64,000 bases of DNA from JAZNQL01 sp045531205 (GCA_045531205.1 JAZSDN010000050.1:62001-126000); one strand, 5' to 3'; shown: positions 32,353 through 41,724, counted from the stretch's first letter. Numbers and translations are program-made. The notes: generated by a model from the letters alone, not told the origin.

Positions 32353-32718
32353 TTATAACTTAATCGGAACACCATTGGAAACAAAAATATTCTTTAACTG
32401 CTCTTTAACTGAATCAGAAACAGAAGAACAATCTTTAATAACGTCATAACCTTGTGCCTGTCTCATTTTATCTTGAGCGTTTTGTGAACTAAAAAACAGA
32501 TTGAAAATCATAGCAGTAAAACCATTGATTTTTCCAAAAGATTTTATGTAATCATTAACAGTGTTGTCGTTTGGATTTGTAATCATAACTCTATACATAG
32601 ATTTTTCTTTTGCTCGTCTGAAAATATTTGAAAAAAGAACATAAAAAACAAAAGCAAACCAAACCCACACAAGCATTTCGCCAAATAATTTATCAATTGA
32701 ACTATTTATACGCTCCAT
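32353..32718 (-). CDS. Hypothetical membrane-anchored protein
   Basis: I do not recognise this 121-residue protein. One hydrophobic helix (about residues 14-33, MLVWVWFAFVFYVLFSNIF) is followed by a basic stop-transfer stretch and a soluble C-terminal region with many Asn, Asp and Ser residues. The predicted ribosome binding site is weak. It is convergent with the rubrerythrin gene and stands alone. Reading-frame length and a plausible membrane topology support it as real, with moderate certainty. Confidence 0.5.
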   Translation of the reverse strand: MERINSSIDKLFGEMLVWVWFAFVFYVLFSNIFRRAKEKSMYRVMITNPNDNTVNDYIKSFGKINGFTAMIFNLFFSSQNAQDKMRQAQGYDVIKDCSSVSDSVKEQLKNIFVSNGVPIKL

Positions 32719-32852
32719 AATTTCTACCCACTTTCTTTAATAATATAAAATTATTATAATATAAATGCTAACAAGTGTCAATTATAATTTAGAATATTTC
32801 TTCAAAAGGCAGATGTAAACAAGGTGGACAGCTTTATAACTGTTTTTACTCA

Positions 32853-32887
32853 AATTTGTAGAAATAATTACAAATTAATGTTATAAT
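32853..32887 (+). promoter_or_regulatory. Putative operator and -10 region of the AraC gene
   Basis: AATTTGTA (32853-32860) and TACAAATT (32869-32876) are perfect inverted repeats eight bases apart, just upstream of TATAAT (32882-32887). The arrangement would place a regulator over the -35 region. Confidence 0.4.
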
Positions 32888-32939
32888 ATTCTCAAAATAT
32901 AAGAATCTATAAATTTATCTTTTCAGGAAGTGATAAATT

Positions 32940-33830
32940 ATGCCGATTATTATAGACCATCAGCTCAGGGAACAAATATCACACGATGTCACAGCATTCC
33001 CTATTACATATTTTCATGACGAGCTTGCTTCTTTGCCAAATTGGGCAGGTCCATTACACTGGCATCCAGATTTTGAAATTGCTACTGCTGTAAACAGCAC
33101 TCTTGACTATCAGGTGGAGCAGCAACATATAACATTAAATCCGGGCGACAGTATTTTTGTAAATGGAAATATACTTCACGCAATAAAGCAAATATCCGGT
33201 GATATTCCTGACCCGATGCCTAATATAGTTTTTTCGGGAGCTATTGTTGCACCTGAAACAAGCGAGATTTATCAAAAATATATTCTTCCTGTTAAACAAT
33301 GTAATGCTTTGCCGTTTGTTGTCTTTCGGCACGAAAACAGTTGTCATAAAGAAGTAAATAACTTAATCAAAGATATTTATACTTGTTTTAGCAAGAAAAA
33401 ACAATGCTACGAAATGACTGTACAAAGAGCTTTAAGCTGTGTATTTGAATATATCTTTTCTAACTTTGATAATTTACCAAAAAATAATGCAACACGCATA
33501 CAAATCAACAATCAAATACGTATACAAAAAATGCTTTCATTTATTTACGAGCATTATACCGAAACTATTACTCTTGAGGATATTGCTAATTCAGCTAATA
33601 TCAGCAGAAGTGAGGCGGGACGTTGTTTTAATTTATATATGGGAATTTCTCCTGTAGACGCACTTATTAAGTACAGGCTTCAAATGGCATACAAAATGTT
33701 GAACGAAAATATATATACGCTTCAGGAAATCAGTTATGCCTGTGGCTTTAATTCTGCTAATTATTTTAGTCGGCAGTTTAAAAAAAATTATGGATATACT
33801 CCTGGTCGAAGCGAAAAAATGGGTAAATAG
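32940..33830 (+). CDS. AraC-family transcriptional regulator
   Basis: This 296-residue protein has a cupin sensor domain (GPLHWHPDFEIATAVN, NPGDSIFVNGNILHAI) and a C-terminal pair of helix-turn-helix motifs (LEDIANSANISRSEAGRCFN, LQEISYACGFNSANYFSRQF). The start follows AGGAAG. An MFS carrier and an esterase follow in the same direction and are its likely targets. An inverted repeat upstream may be its own site. Confidence 0.9.
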   Translation: MPIIIDHQLREQISHDVTAFPITYFHDELASLPNWAGPLHWHPDFEIATAVNSTLDYQVEQQHITLNPGDSIFVNGNILHAIKQISGDIPDPMPNIVFSGAIVAPETSEIYQKYILPVKQCNALPFVVFRHENSCHKEVNNLIKDIYTCFSKKKQCYEMTVQRALSCVFEYIFSNFDNLPKNNATRIQINNQIRIQKMLSFIYEHYTETITLEDIANSANISRSEAGRCFNLYMGISPVDALIKYRLQMAYKMLNENIYTLQEISYACGFNSANYFSRQFKKNYGYTPGRSEKMGK

Positions 33831-33855
33831 TGCTTAAAATTGGTTGTTATGTACC

Positions 33856-33884
33856 TTGGCACTTTTCTTATATGATGATATAAT
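33856..33884 (+). promoter_or_regulatory. Promoter of the MFS gene
   Basis: TTGGCA (33856-33861) and TATAAT (33879-33884) lie 17 bases apart, 31 bases before the MFS start. Confidence 0.65.
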
Positions 33885-33914
33885 ATGATTATTATATACA
33901 TATAAGGAGTTATT

Positions 33915-35105
33915 ATGATAAAACAGAAGAACTACAAAAAAACATTGACAGCATGTTATCTTGGTTTTGTAACACAAGCTATATCAGCAAATTTTGCACC
34001 TTTGCTATTCTTAACCTTCAAAGAAACCTATGGAGTTTCTCTTGAAAAGATAGCCTTGATTCCTGTAGTGTTTTATTTGACGCAATTGCTGGTTGATTTG
34101 TCTGCTACAAAATTTGCTGATAAAATAGGTTATCGTACTTGTGTAGTTGTATCACAGCTTGTGTCATCACTGGGACTAATCTTAATGGCAATTTTGCCCG
34201 AAATAATGCCTGTTCCCTTTATAGGTATTCTTATTTCTGTTGTTTTTTACGCAATAGGCAGCGGTCTTATAGAGGTTTTGATAAGTCCTATTGTTGAAGC
34301 GTGTCCCTTCGAAAATAAGGATGGAATAATGAGCCTTGTGCACTCGTTTTTCTGTTGGGGGTCAATGGGTGTAATTCTGGGTTCAACTGTGTTTTTTGCT
34401 TTATTTGGTATAGAGAACTGGAAAATACTTACCTTCATTTGGGCATTGATTCCGTTATATAATGCATTTAATTTTATAAGCTGTCCTATTGAAAGATTAG
34501 TCGAAGACGGAAAGAGTATGAGTATCAAGCAGTTACTCTGCGTCCCTGTGTTCTGGCTGATGATAATTCTTATGATATGTGCCGGTGCATCTGAAGCAAC
34601 TATGACCCAGTGGGCATCTGCATTTACAGAATCAGCGCTCGGGGTTTCTAAAACTATAGGCGATTTAGCAGGCCCGTGTCTGTTTGCTATGTTTATGGGT
34701 TTATCGCGCATGTTGTACGGAAAAGGAAGCAAAAAGCTTGACCTTACAAAAACTATGCTTTTATGTGGAACCTTGTGTGCTTTCTGCTACTTGCTTGCAT
34801 CGTTGTCCCCTTCTCCGATATTAGGTTTGGCAGGGTGTGCTCTTTGCGGATTGGCTGTTGGAATTATGTGGCCGGGAACAATCAGTATTTCATCTCAAAA
34901 ATGTCCTAAAGGCGGAACTGCAATGTTTGCTTTTTTAGCTTTAGCAGGTGATTTGGGCGCAACTGTAAGCCCTGCTATGGTAGGCAGATTTGCAGAAATG
35001 GCAGGAGGTAATCTTAAAGCGGGATTGTTAGTTGCTACTGTTTTTCCGATAATTTTAACACTTGGATTAGTTTTTCTTAATAAGAAAGTAAACCTTTTGA
35101 AATAA
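33915..35105 (+). CDS. Major facilitator superfamily transporter
   Basis: This 396-residue protein has twelve hydrophobic segments. The MFS loop motif after helix 2 is seen as ATKFADKIGYR, and a second-half repeat starts near LLCVPVFWLMIIL. The pattern SHGxxx-like VHSFFCWGSMGVILG is reminiscent of FucP/sugar-proton symporters, but this is not decisive. It lies between an AraC regulator and a carbohydrate-esterase-like hydrolase, so a sugar or acylated glycoside is a reasonable guess for its cargo. Confidence 0.85.
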   Translation: MIKQKNYKKTLTACYLGFVTQAISANFAPLLFLTFKETYGVSLEKIALIPVVFYLTQLLVDLSATKFADKIGYRTCVVVSQLVSSLGLILMAILPEIMPVPFIGILISVVFYAIGSGLIEVLISPIVEACPFENKDGIMSLVHSFFCWGSMGVILGSTVFFALFGIENWKILTFIWALIPLYNAFNFISCPIERLVEDGKSMSIKQLLCVPVFWLMIILMICAGASEATMTQWASAFTESALGVSKTIGDLAGPCLFAMFMGLSRMLYGKGSKKLDLTKTMLLCGTLCAFCYLLASLSPSPILGLAGCALCGLAVGIMWPGTISISSQKCPKGGTAMFAFLALAGDLGATVSPAMVGRFAEMAGGNLKAGLLVATVFPIILTLGLVFLNKKVNLLK

Positions 35106-35117
35106 TTTATATTTTCC

Positions 35118-35146
35118 TTGCATTTAAATAAAATACGTGATATAAT
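35118..35146 (+). promoter_or_regulatory. Promoter of the esterase gene
   Basis: TTGCAT (35118-35123) and TATAAT (35141-35146) lie 17 bases apart, 43 bases upstream of the start. Confidence 0.6.
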
Positions 35147-35189
35147 TAATAAGATTTTTACATTATAAACATTAAGGAAAGAAAATACT

Positions 35190-36011
35190 ATGGTTTTAAA
35201 AAGAATTTATCTTGATGATGAAAATAAAAATGTTTATTTGGATGCTTATATTGCAGACGAAATGCCCGGCCTTGTAAGAAAAGCAATGCTTGTTATACCA
35301 GGAGGCGGTTATAAGAATATTTACCCACCTGAAGGTGAACCGGTAGCAATGGCGTTTATTCCTTACGGCTATAATGCCTTCGTTTTACACTATTCGTCAG
35401 GCAGAAGCGGAGAAAATGGCACATTCCCTAAACAGCTTATTGAGGCATCGAAGGCAATTAAGCATATAAAAGACAATGCGACAGAATATAATATTGACCC
35501 CGAAGAGGTTTTTGCAGTGGGCTTTTCAGCAGGCGGTCATCTTGCAGGTTCATTGGCAACTATGTGGAACATAAATGAAGTTTATGACGCAATAGATATG
35601 GAATACGGATACAATAAAGTAAAGGGAGCAATATTGATTTATCCCGTTGTAACCGCTATGAAATTTTACGGTGTCGACCATGAAGAAACCATTGAAAATT
35701 TACTTGGTGATGATTTTGCAAAACAGGACAAACTTGAAAGAGTAAGTCTTGAAAAACAGGTTACAAAGGACTCTTGCCCCATATTTATGACCTTGTGTGC
35801 AAATGATGATGTTGTAAATGCTAAAAATGCTTTGTGTTTGGCAGAGGCTTACGCCGACAATAACCTTCCGTACGAGCTTCATATTTATCCCGATTCAAAG
35901 CACGGTTTTGCCCTTGCTAATAAAATAACAAAATGTAATGAAGAAAAATGGGAAGATGCAAGTATAGCAAAATGGGTAGAAAATGCCGTATATTGGGCTG
36001 ATAGAATATAA
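35190..36011 (+). CDS. Alpha/beta-hydrolase, BD-FAE/acetylxylan-esterase-like
   Basis: This 273-residue cytoplasmic hydrolase has the oxyanion loop IPGGGYKNIYPPEGEP, the nucleophile Ser in GFSAGGHLAGS, the acid region CANDDVVNAKN and the catalytic His in SKHGFAL. This fits the feruloyl/acetyl esterase group found with hemicellulose and glycan genes. There is no signal peptide, so it probably deacylates imported oligosaccharides. It follows the MFS gene with its own promoter. Confidence 0.85.
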   Translation: MVLKRIYLDDENKNVYLDAYIADEMPGLVRKAMLVIPGGGYKNIYPPEGEPVAMAFIPYGYNAFVLHYSSGRSGENGTFPKQLIEASKAIKHIKDNATEYNIDPEEVFAVGFSAGGHLAGSLATMWNINEVYDAIDMEYGYNKVKGAILIYPVVTAMKFYGVDHEETIENLLGDDFAKQDKLERVSLEKQVTKDSCPIFMTLCANDDVVNAKNALCLAEAYADNNLPYELHIYPDSKHGFALANKITKCNEEKWEDASIAKWVENAVYWADRI

Positions 36012-36022
36012 TTTAATAACAC

Positions 36023-36061
36023 AAAATGGGATGTAAAAAACAATTTTTTACATCCCATTTT
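36023..36061. terminator. Bidirectional terminator between esterase and URO-D-like gene
   Basis: An 18-base perfect stem (arms 36023-36040 and 36044-36061, containing GGGATGTAAAAAA) has A and T runs at its ends and separates two convergent genes. Confidence 0.85.
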
Positions 36062-36078
36062 TGTATCTATATAAAGTT

Positions 36079-37209
36079 TTAATATCGGCCGTAATTTTGA
36101 ATAGCAAACATTACGGCTCTCATTCCTTCAAGAGTACTTCCGTTATTTGTGCTTCCCGCTGTAGAAATATTTAATCCTTTTGTTCCCGAAGCCTTAATCA
36201 TTTCGCAATCTCTTTTTACTTCGGCAATAATTTCATCTTTATTGTCATTCATAAAAGTAAAAGGAGCTAAGCAACCGTCAATTCTTGTTTTAGGCATATA
36301 TTTTCTTATTTTATCAACCAAAACAGTAGGTCCGAAATTGCAGGCAGTTAAATTCAAACTTCCTAAAATGGGCAACAAATGTTCCATTGCAGAGTCAGAA
36401 TGCTGATATCTTTCGTCCCCCTCATTAGGACTGTAATATTCAAAAACTTCTTTCAGCACTGGATATCCGAACTCCTCATACATCTCAGGAGTAAGCATAC
36501 AACAGTTATCATCAAAGAAAGAAAAACCGTGAGGTCTGCAGCTTTCATCAAATCCTGCCTCTATGTCCATAACTTTAGAGTATTCTAAAATAGCATTTTT
36601 TATTGTATGGCTAAATCTTTTATAAAGTTCCGGAGCGTCGTAATAAAGATAAATAAGCTCTTCTACACCAAAAATAGACATAGCTAAAGTTACAGGCCCT
36701 CTTACGCTGTGAACAGGATTTGGTCTTATTCCATAAGTTTCAAAAATTCTTTTTTTCTCTTTCTCCCAGTTTGTGGGCAATACAAACTCCCTTATGTCCA
36801 TTTTATCAACTATATCAAGTCTTTCTTCAAGCTCTTTTGCAGTCTTTATGTCGCTGTAGAGCCATTCGCCCGCTAAAGGGGAATAATCATAAGTTCCTCC
36901 AAATATCTCCCCTATTCTTTTTACATAAGGAAAATGTGCATCTTCGGGAAGAAATTCTTCTTCAAGCAGCCTTATCCCCACTATTTCTTCTGCTTTATCA
37001 TTGTACATTTTGTTTAATCTTTTTTGTTCTTCTCCGGGTAAAACTCCCCAAAGCTCTCCTTTAAGACCTAACTCGTGAAATACGCATTCTCTTGCCATTC
37101 TTATTCCCAAAGCTACCTGCGGAGATTTTTCAAAAAAGCAGTTTTCCTTGTGTGCCTGCTCATCATCTTTCCAAAATTGTTCTAAATCTACCGGTAATAA
37201 TTCTCCCAT
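36079..37209 (-). CDS. Uroporphyrinogen-decarboxylase (URO-D) family protein, probable methyltransferase
   Basis: This 376-residue URO-D fold protein has the segments VRGPVTLAMSIFG, FFDDNCCMLTPEMYEEFGYP and HSDSAMEHLLPILGSLNLTA. True HemE motifs are absent. Many clostridial members without heme synthesis genes nearby are thought to be cobamide-dependent methyltransferases (MtaA/MtbA relatives). No corrinoid protein gene is adjacent, so the substrate is unknown. The start is preceded by GGAG. Stand-alone gene. Confidence 0.8.
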   Translation of the reverse strand: MGELLPVDLEQFWKDDEQAHKENCFFEKSPQVALGIRMARECVFHELGLKGELWGVLPGEEQKRLNKMYNDKAEEIVGIRLLEEEFLPEDAHFPYVKRIGEIFGGTYDYSPLAGEWLYSDIKTAKELEERLDIVDKMDIREFVLPTNWEKEKKRIFETYGIRPNPVHSVRGPVTLAMSIFGVEELIYLYYDAPELYKRFSHTIKNAILEYSKVMDIEAGFDESCRPHGFSFFDDNCCMLTPEMYEEFGYPVLKEVFEYYSPNEGDERYQHSDSAMEHLLPILGSLNLTACNFGPTVLVDKIRKYMPKTRIDGCLAPFTFMNDNKDEIIAEVKRDCEMIKASGTKGLNISTAGSTNNGSTLEGMRAVMFAIQNYGRY

Positions 37210-37319
37210 ATTGCTTTCATTCTCCTCTTTTTTTATAATTATAATATTATTTTAACTTTTTTTCAAATCTTTTTATAGAAATTTTTTATGATTTTTTGTA
37301 AAATATTTTTCAAAAACTA

Positions 37320-37371
37320 TTGACAATTATATTCTACAATGGTAGAATATAATCATAAACTACAGCTGTAG
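37320..37371 (+). promoter_or_regulatory. Promoter with two BlaI-type operators
   Basis: TTGACA (37320-37325) and TAGAAT (37343-37348) lie 17 bases apart. Operator 1 is a perfect 11-base inverted repeat around AATG (37327-37352, arms TTATATTCTAC and GTAGAATATAA) that covers the spacer and -10. Operator 2 is CTACAGCTGTAG (37360-37371). Both contain the TAC/GTA half sites expected of BlaI/MecI repressors. Confidence 0.8.
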
Positions 37372-37395
37372 AATATAAAATCAAGGAGGATTTTT

Positions 37396-37770
37396 ATGAC
37401 AAAACAAATAAGCATCGGCGATGCCGAACTTGAAATTATGAAAGTAATCTGGGGTTTTGATACTCCTGTAACATCACTTGAAATAGGAAAGGCAGTAGAA
37501 GAAAAGGGTTGGAAAAAAACTACTATTGCAACCTTTCTTGCAAGACTTGTTGAAAAAGGAGCTCTTACCGCCGAAAAGCAAGGTAAGCTTTACTATTACA
37601 CTCCAAATATAACAGAAAAGGAATACAAATCTTCACAGACTAAAAATCTTATAAAGACATTGTATAATGGTTCTGTTAAAGATTTTGCAGTCGCCTTTTT
37701 TGCAGAAGAAAGTCTTTCACAAGAAGATATACAGGAGCTTAAATCCATTTTCGAAGATAAGGAGGAATAA
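37396..37770 (+). CDS. BlaI/MecI/CopY-family winged-helix repressor
   Basis: This 124-residue protein has the family pattern IGDAELEIMKVIWGFDTPVT, the recognition helix region KKTTIATFLARLVEKGAL and a wing (KQGKLYYYTP). BlaI repressors are cleaved after a partner M56 peptidase senses a signal. The partner is encoded four bases downstream. Two palindromic operators lie in its promoter, so it is autoregulated. Confidence 0.92.
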   Translation: MTKQISIGDAELEIMKVIWGFDTPVTSLEIGKAVEEKGWKKTTIATFLARLVEKGALTAEKQGKLYYYTPNITEKEYKSSQTKNLIKTLYNGSVKDFAVAFFAEESLSQEDIQELKSIFEDKEE

Positions 37771-37773
37771 TTT

Positions 37774-40107
37774 ATGGCAGAAATTTTTAAAGCGTTTTTT
37801 CTTACCTCGTGTGTTGGCAGTGTCCTTGCCCTTGTTCTTGCGGCTTTAAAACCTTTAACCAGAAAATTCTTTTCCCCTTCATGGAACTATTATATCTGGC
37901 TTGCAGTTTTGCTTGTAATGATTATACCTGTAAGGCTTGACATAGCAAAAGTGCCCGATATACCCACAGTTTCAAACATAACTTTAAATGCTGAAAGATT
38001 GTCCGAAAACACTCAAAATCTAGAAGTTATACAAAGCGAAACCGTTATAAACAATAAGGTGGCAACAACCGAAAAAGCATACGGTGTACATATAATAAAA
38101 AATGTATTAGTCAGCAATATGTTACTTTTTTCTTTTATATGGATATCTGTGAGTCTTGCCCTTATTTTGTATAAAATAGTAAGTTATATTTTGTTTTTAG
38201 GCAGTATGCGTAAAAATTCCGAAATAATATCCTGTCCCGAAGCTTATGCCTACACTAAAAGAAAAATAACTGTACGGGTAAGTGACTTAGTATGCTCTCC
38301 CCTCTTGACAGGAATATTCAAACCCACTCTCCTACTTCCAAAAACGCAAATGAGCGCTAATCAGCTTCAAAATATTCTTGCCCACGAAATGACACATTTA
38401 AAACGCAATGATATTTTGTATAAATGGTTTGCAAACCTTGTAAAATGTATTCATTGGTTTAACCCAGCCGTATACTTTATAAATAAACAAATCAATAATG
38501 AGTGTGAAATTTCGTGCGATTTAGCTGTTTGTAAAAATATGAATAAAGAAGAGGAAATCGGATATATAAATACAATTTTATCCTTACTGTCGGCAAAAAA
38601 CTCAAAATCCATTCCTCTCACAACAGGAATGACCGGGACTAAAAAAACTCTTAAAACAAGGTTTACTTTGATTAAAAACCGAATTAAAACAAGTAAAAAA
38701 GCTACTGTTATTTCGCTTGTGTCAGCTTTCCTTCTTTTAGGAATAACAGTATTTGCAAGCGGTGTTTTAAACGGAAAAATTTTGCAGGATTACGAAAAAA
38801 TTGTTAACCTTAACACAGATGAAGTTACAGATAATATTAACAATTTTCTTTTACTTGGTTTAGATTCAAACGGCAACGCTGATACAATAATGCTTCTCTC
38901 ATCAAATGGTGAAGTTATAAGCATTGTTTCTGTACCAAGAGATACAGGCTTTGTATCAGAGAAAGGACTTCAAAAAGCTTCCGAGCTTTTGGGCGAAGAA
39001 AACGGAGATCAAAAAGTAATTGATGCTGTTAAAAGCAATTTATCAATTCCTGTAAACTATTATGCAAAAATAAATTTAACTGCTTTAGAAAAAATCGTAG
39101 ACCTTGTCGGAGGTATTGAATTTGACGTGCCTATGGATATGGTGTACGACGATACAAAGCAGGATTTACACATCAACTTAAAAAAAGGACGTCATATTTT
39201 AACAGGGAAAGAAGCTTGTGCTCTTTTGCAGTTCAGAACTTCAAATCAAGGCAAAGGATATACTGGCGGAGATTTATCAAGAATTGATATAGGACAGCAA
39301 TTTATTAAAGAGTTTATAACGCAAAAGCTTAATAAAGATAACTTAAAAAATATGCCCGATATATACCATATTCTTTCCGAAAATATAATCGCAAACTTCT
39401 CTGTTTCCGATATACTTTCGGGTAATGATATATTCGCAAACAAAAACGTTAATTTCTATACAATGCCTGGAAATACTTTTTCTCATAACAATAAAATGTT
39501 TTATGAAATTGATTTTAAAAAGGCAGAAAATATATTATTTACGCTTGGTTATAAGCTTTTTGAAAATAAGAACTCGCAAGTATCCGGCTTTCCCATAAAA
39601 CAGGAAAGCGAAACCCGCGGCGAAGTTTTGGCTATGAATAACGATCTTCGCGAACAGGTTGAAGAAACAAAAATAAAATCAACTCTTTCTTCTGACAGTT
39701 TATACGAAGGCTTTGAACGCTTGACACTAAAAAACGCAACAGCAGAAAAAATACAAACCCATTTGCAGCAACAAGGAATTTATTCAACTCAAAATGATTC
39801 GGTAGATTTAAAAAAGAATTTTATTTGCGATAGCTATAACTATACTGACAGCGATATTGCAAGTAATATAAAATGTGACTCTAACGGAAATATTACACTA
39901 TACTTAACTGTAAATCAGGAAAATCTGTTTGATGTAATATTTTATGATACCGAAACAGACAAAGAGGTTGCAAGCTACGGAATTTTAGCGGATAACGAAA
40001 ATATCTATTCGTTTTTAGGCTTTGACCCAGAAAAAACATATAACATTGTCATAAAAGATTCAAGCTATGGTACATTTGATATTAACGGACAATATATTAT
40101 TTATTAA
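37774..40107 (+). CDS. BlaR1-type M56 peptidase fused to a LytR-CpsA-Psr (LCP) domain
   Basis: Residues 1-330 are a BlaR1/MecR1-like membrane protein: four hydrophobic segments, zinc motif HEMTH (204-208) in ILAHEMTHLKRND, and the downstream NNECEISCDLAV. Instead of a penicillin-binding sensor, residues 350-520 form an LCP domain: LLLGLDSNGNADTIMLLS, SIVSVPRDTG with the conserved Arg389-Asp390, VDLVGGIEFDVP and GGDLSRIDIGQQF. LCP enzymes transfer glycopolymers to peptidoglycan. A C-terminal strand-rich region (about 630-777) is unrecognised. An SLH protein follows 13 bases later. The fusion links BlaI derepression to wall polymer attachment. Confidence 0.88.
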   Translation: MAEIFKAFFLTSCVGSVLALVLAALKPLTRKFFSPSWNYYIWLAVLLVMIIPVRLDIAKVPDIPTVSNITLNAERLSENTQNLEVIQSETVINNKVATTEKAYGVHIIKNVLVSNMLLFSFIWISVSLALILYKIVSYILFLGSMRKNSEIISCPEAYAYTKRKITVRVSDLVCSPLLTGIFKPTLLLPKTQMSANQLQNILAHEMTHLKRNDILYKWFANLVKCIHWFNPAVYFINKQINNECEISCDLAVCKNMNKEEEIGYINTILSLLSAKNSKSIPLTTGMTGTKKTLKTRFTLIKNRIKTSKKATVISLVSAFLLLGITVFASGVLNGKILQDYEKIVNLNTDEVTDNINNFLLLGLDSNGNADTIMLLSSNGEVISIVSVPRDTGFVSEKGLQKASELLGEENGDQKVIDAVKSNLSIPVNYYAKINLTALEKIVDLVGGIEFDVPMDMVYDDTKQDLHINLKKGRHILTGKEACALLQFRTSNQGKGYTGGDLSRIDIGQQFIKEFITQKLNKDNLKNMPDIYHILSENIIANFSVSDILSGNDIFANKNVNFYTMPGNTFSHNNKMFYEIDFKKAENILFTLGYKLFENKNSQVSGFPIKQESETRGEVLAMNNDLREQVEETKIKSTLSSDSLYEGFERLTLKNATAEKIQTHLQQQGIYSTQNDSVDLKKNFICDSYNYTDSDIASNIKCDSNGNITLYLTVNQENLFDVIFYDTETDKEVASYGILADNENIYSFLGFDPEKTYNIVIKDSSYGTFDINGQYIIY

Positions 40108-40120
40108 AGGAGTATACATA

Positions 40121-40768
40121 ATGAAAAAATTTATATCTATAATCTTAGTTTTGTTTAATATTTTAACAATATCAGCTTTTGCCGATGCCCCTGTTTTAAC
40201 CGACCTTCAAAAAAACGATTTATATAACTTTGGCATAATGGTTGGCGACGAAAAGGGTGATTTACATTTAAATGATACAATAACAAGAGCAGAAGCAATA
40301 AAAATGCTTTGTGTTGCGGGAAATTTAAATTGCAATGCCATTTTTCTTTCATCCTTTCCCGATGTGACAGAAAATCATTGGGCATACAAATATGTTAACA
40401 CGGCAAAAGAACACGGTGTTACAGAAGGAGACGAAAACGGAAACTTTAATCCCGAAAAAAATATTACCAACGAAGAAATTATAAAAATGATAGTTTCGTT
40501 ACTTGGCTACAACGTAATGGCAGATATGCAGGGAGGATATCCGGCAGGTTATATTGCCGTTGCAGCTAGAATCGGTATAACAGAAAATATGAAATTTAAT
40601 GCAAATTCCCCCGCTGTACGAAACGACGTGGCCGTAATGATTCACAAAGCTCTTGATATTCCGGTTATGAAACAAACAGGCTTTGGCAGCGAACCCGAGT
40701 ATTCAATTATGGACGGACAAAATGGTATCGAACTTGAAACTTTAAAAACTAAGCTTACTACAAAATAA
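40121..40768 (+). CDS. Secreted protein with three S-layer homology (SLH) modules
   Basis: A signal peptide (MKKFISIILVLFNILTISAF-ADA) is followed by three SLH-type modules. They are visible as FGIMVGDEKGDLHLNDTITR, DVTENHWAYKYVNTAKEHGV and a third ending in NDVAVMIHKALDI. SLH modules bind pyruvylated wall polysaccharide, the kind of polymer LCP enzymes attach. Length is 216 residues with little beyond the modules, so it may be an anchoring or sensing partner. ATG 40121 follows AAAGGAG. Last gene of the BlaI operon. Confidence 0.87.
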   Translation: MKKFISIILVLFNILTISAFADAPVLTDLQKNDLYNFGIMVGDEKGDLHLNDTITRAEAIKMLCVAGNLNCNAIFLSSFPDVTENHWAYKYVNTAKEHGVTEGDENGNFNPEKNITNEEIIKMIVSLLGYNVMADMQGGYPAGYIAVAARIGITENMKFNANSPAVRNDVAVMIHKALDIPVMKQTGFGSEPEYSIMDGQNGIELETLKTKLTTK

Positions 40769-40793
40769 AAAGGCGGTAAAACCGCCTTTTTTA
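40767..40793 (+). terminator. Terminator of the BlaI/M56-LCP/SLH operon
   Basis: AAAAAGGCGGT pairs with ACCGCCTTTTT around AAA directly after the SLH stop codon. Confidence 0.85.
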
Positions 40794-40849
40794 ACTTATT
40801 AGGTTTGGTACATTTAAAAACATTTGTTAATTAAAAACGTATTGTTTTT

Positions 40850-41683
40850 TTACTTTTCAAACTCAGAAAAATTTGTGTGTTTTTGCCTGAACGCTGTAGG
40901 AGACAGATTAGTGCAAGCCTTAAAAATTTTTGAAAAATGCTTTTCGCCCGAAAAACCTACAGCACTTGCAATGTTCTTAATTGGGAGGGAGCTGTTTTTC
41001 AAGTATTCTCTTGCAAGCTCTATTTGCAAACTTTGAATATACCGATGAGGCGTAACACCCATTTTCTTTTTGAAAATACGTATAAAATACGAGAGGTTAA
41101 AATGACACTTTTGAGCCAGAGTTTCTACAGCAAGCGGCTCGGTATAATGCTCCTGAATATAATTTACAATTTGAGAAATCAAATAGTCGGTATCCTGCAG
41201 AGTATAAATGATGTCAAATCCTATCTTTTCAAGTATAAGACTCATAAGAGTATAGCAGCTTGCGTTTAAAAGACATTGAGAGATAATATTATTATCTGTG
41301 CTGTGCCTTACAATGTCACTAAACAGAGATTCTACCAGGGGAGGTGGATCTGAAATGACAATAGGCTTTGAAAAAGCAGCAAAAATATCTTGTTGGTTTG
41401 CGTAGAGATTAAAATGTAACCAGTATTGAGTTGCAGCATCAGAAAAGGGGCAACTTAAATCAAAGACAATTCCCGCAGGGATTATAACAAGCATACCGGG
41501 CGTAACAACAATTTCTTCTCCTGCCGCCGAAATTTTAAATTTGCCCTCAATTGAATAGTAGCATATAGAAAAAGGATTCTGCTGATTTTTGTAGTTCCAC
41601 TGATCGTTCAGCTTTGTAATACCGCATTGATAGTATGAAAATTTTAGCTTTGCAAAGTTTTCGTTTAAAAAATCATTGCTCAT
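40850..41683 (-). CDS. AraC-family transcriptional regulator
   Basis: This 277-residue regulator has an N-terminal cupin-like domain (FSICYYSIEGKFKISAAGEE, TPGMLVIIPAGIVFDL) and a C-terminal AraC domain (VETLAQKCHFNLSYFIRIFK, IKNIASAVGFSGEKHFSKIF). The start follows GGGGGG. It lies 79 bases downstream of a Gfo/Idh gene on the same strand and may be co-transcribed with it, with a small hairpin between. Confidence 0.88.
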   Translation of the reverse strand: MSNDFLNENFAKLKFSYYQCGITKLNDQWNYKNQQNPFSICYYSIEGKFKISAAGEEIVVTPGMLVIIPAGIVFDLSCPFSDAATQYWLHFNLYANQQDIFAAFSKPIVISDPPPLVESLFSDIVRHSTDNNIISQCLLNASCYTLMSLILEKIGFDIIYTLQDTDYLISQIVNYIQEHYTEPLAVETLAQKCHFNLSYFIRIFKKKMGVTPHRYIQSLQIELAREYLKNSSLPIKNIASAVGFSGEKHFSKIFKACTNLSPTAFRQKHTNFSEFEK

Positions 41684-41706
41684 TATATCCCCCCTTTTTG
41701 CTAATT

Positions 41707-41724
41707 TTTGCTCTGTCGAGCAAA
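41707..41724 (-). other. Small hairpin between Gfo/Idh and AraC genes
   Basis: TTTGCTC and GAGCAAA pair around TGTC. The T tract after it is poor, so it could be a weak terminator or a processing site in a shared transcript. Confidence 0.4.

Noticed and set aside
36079..37209. Heme biosynthesis enzyme HemE
   Set aside because: The URO-D fold is present but the porphyrin-site motifs of HemE are not, and no heme genes are nearby.
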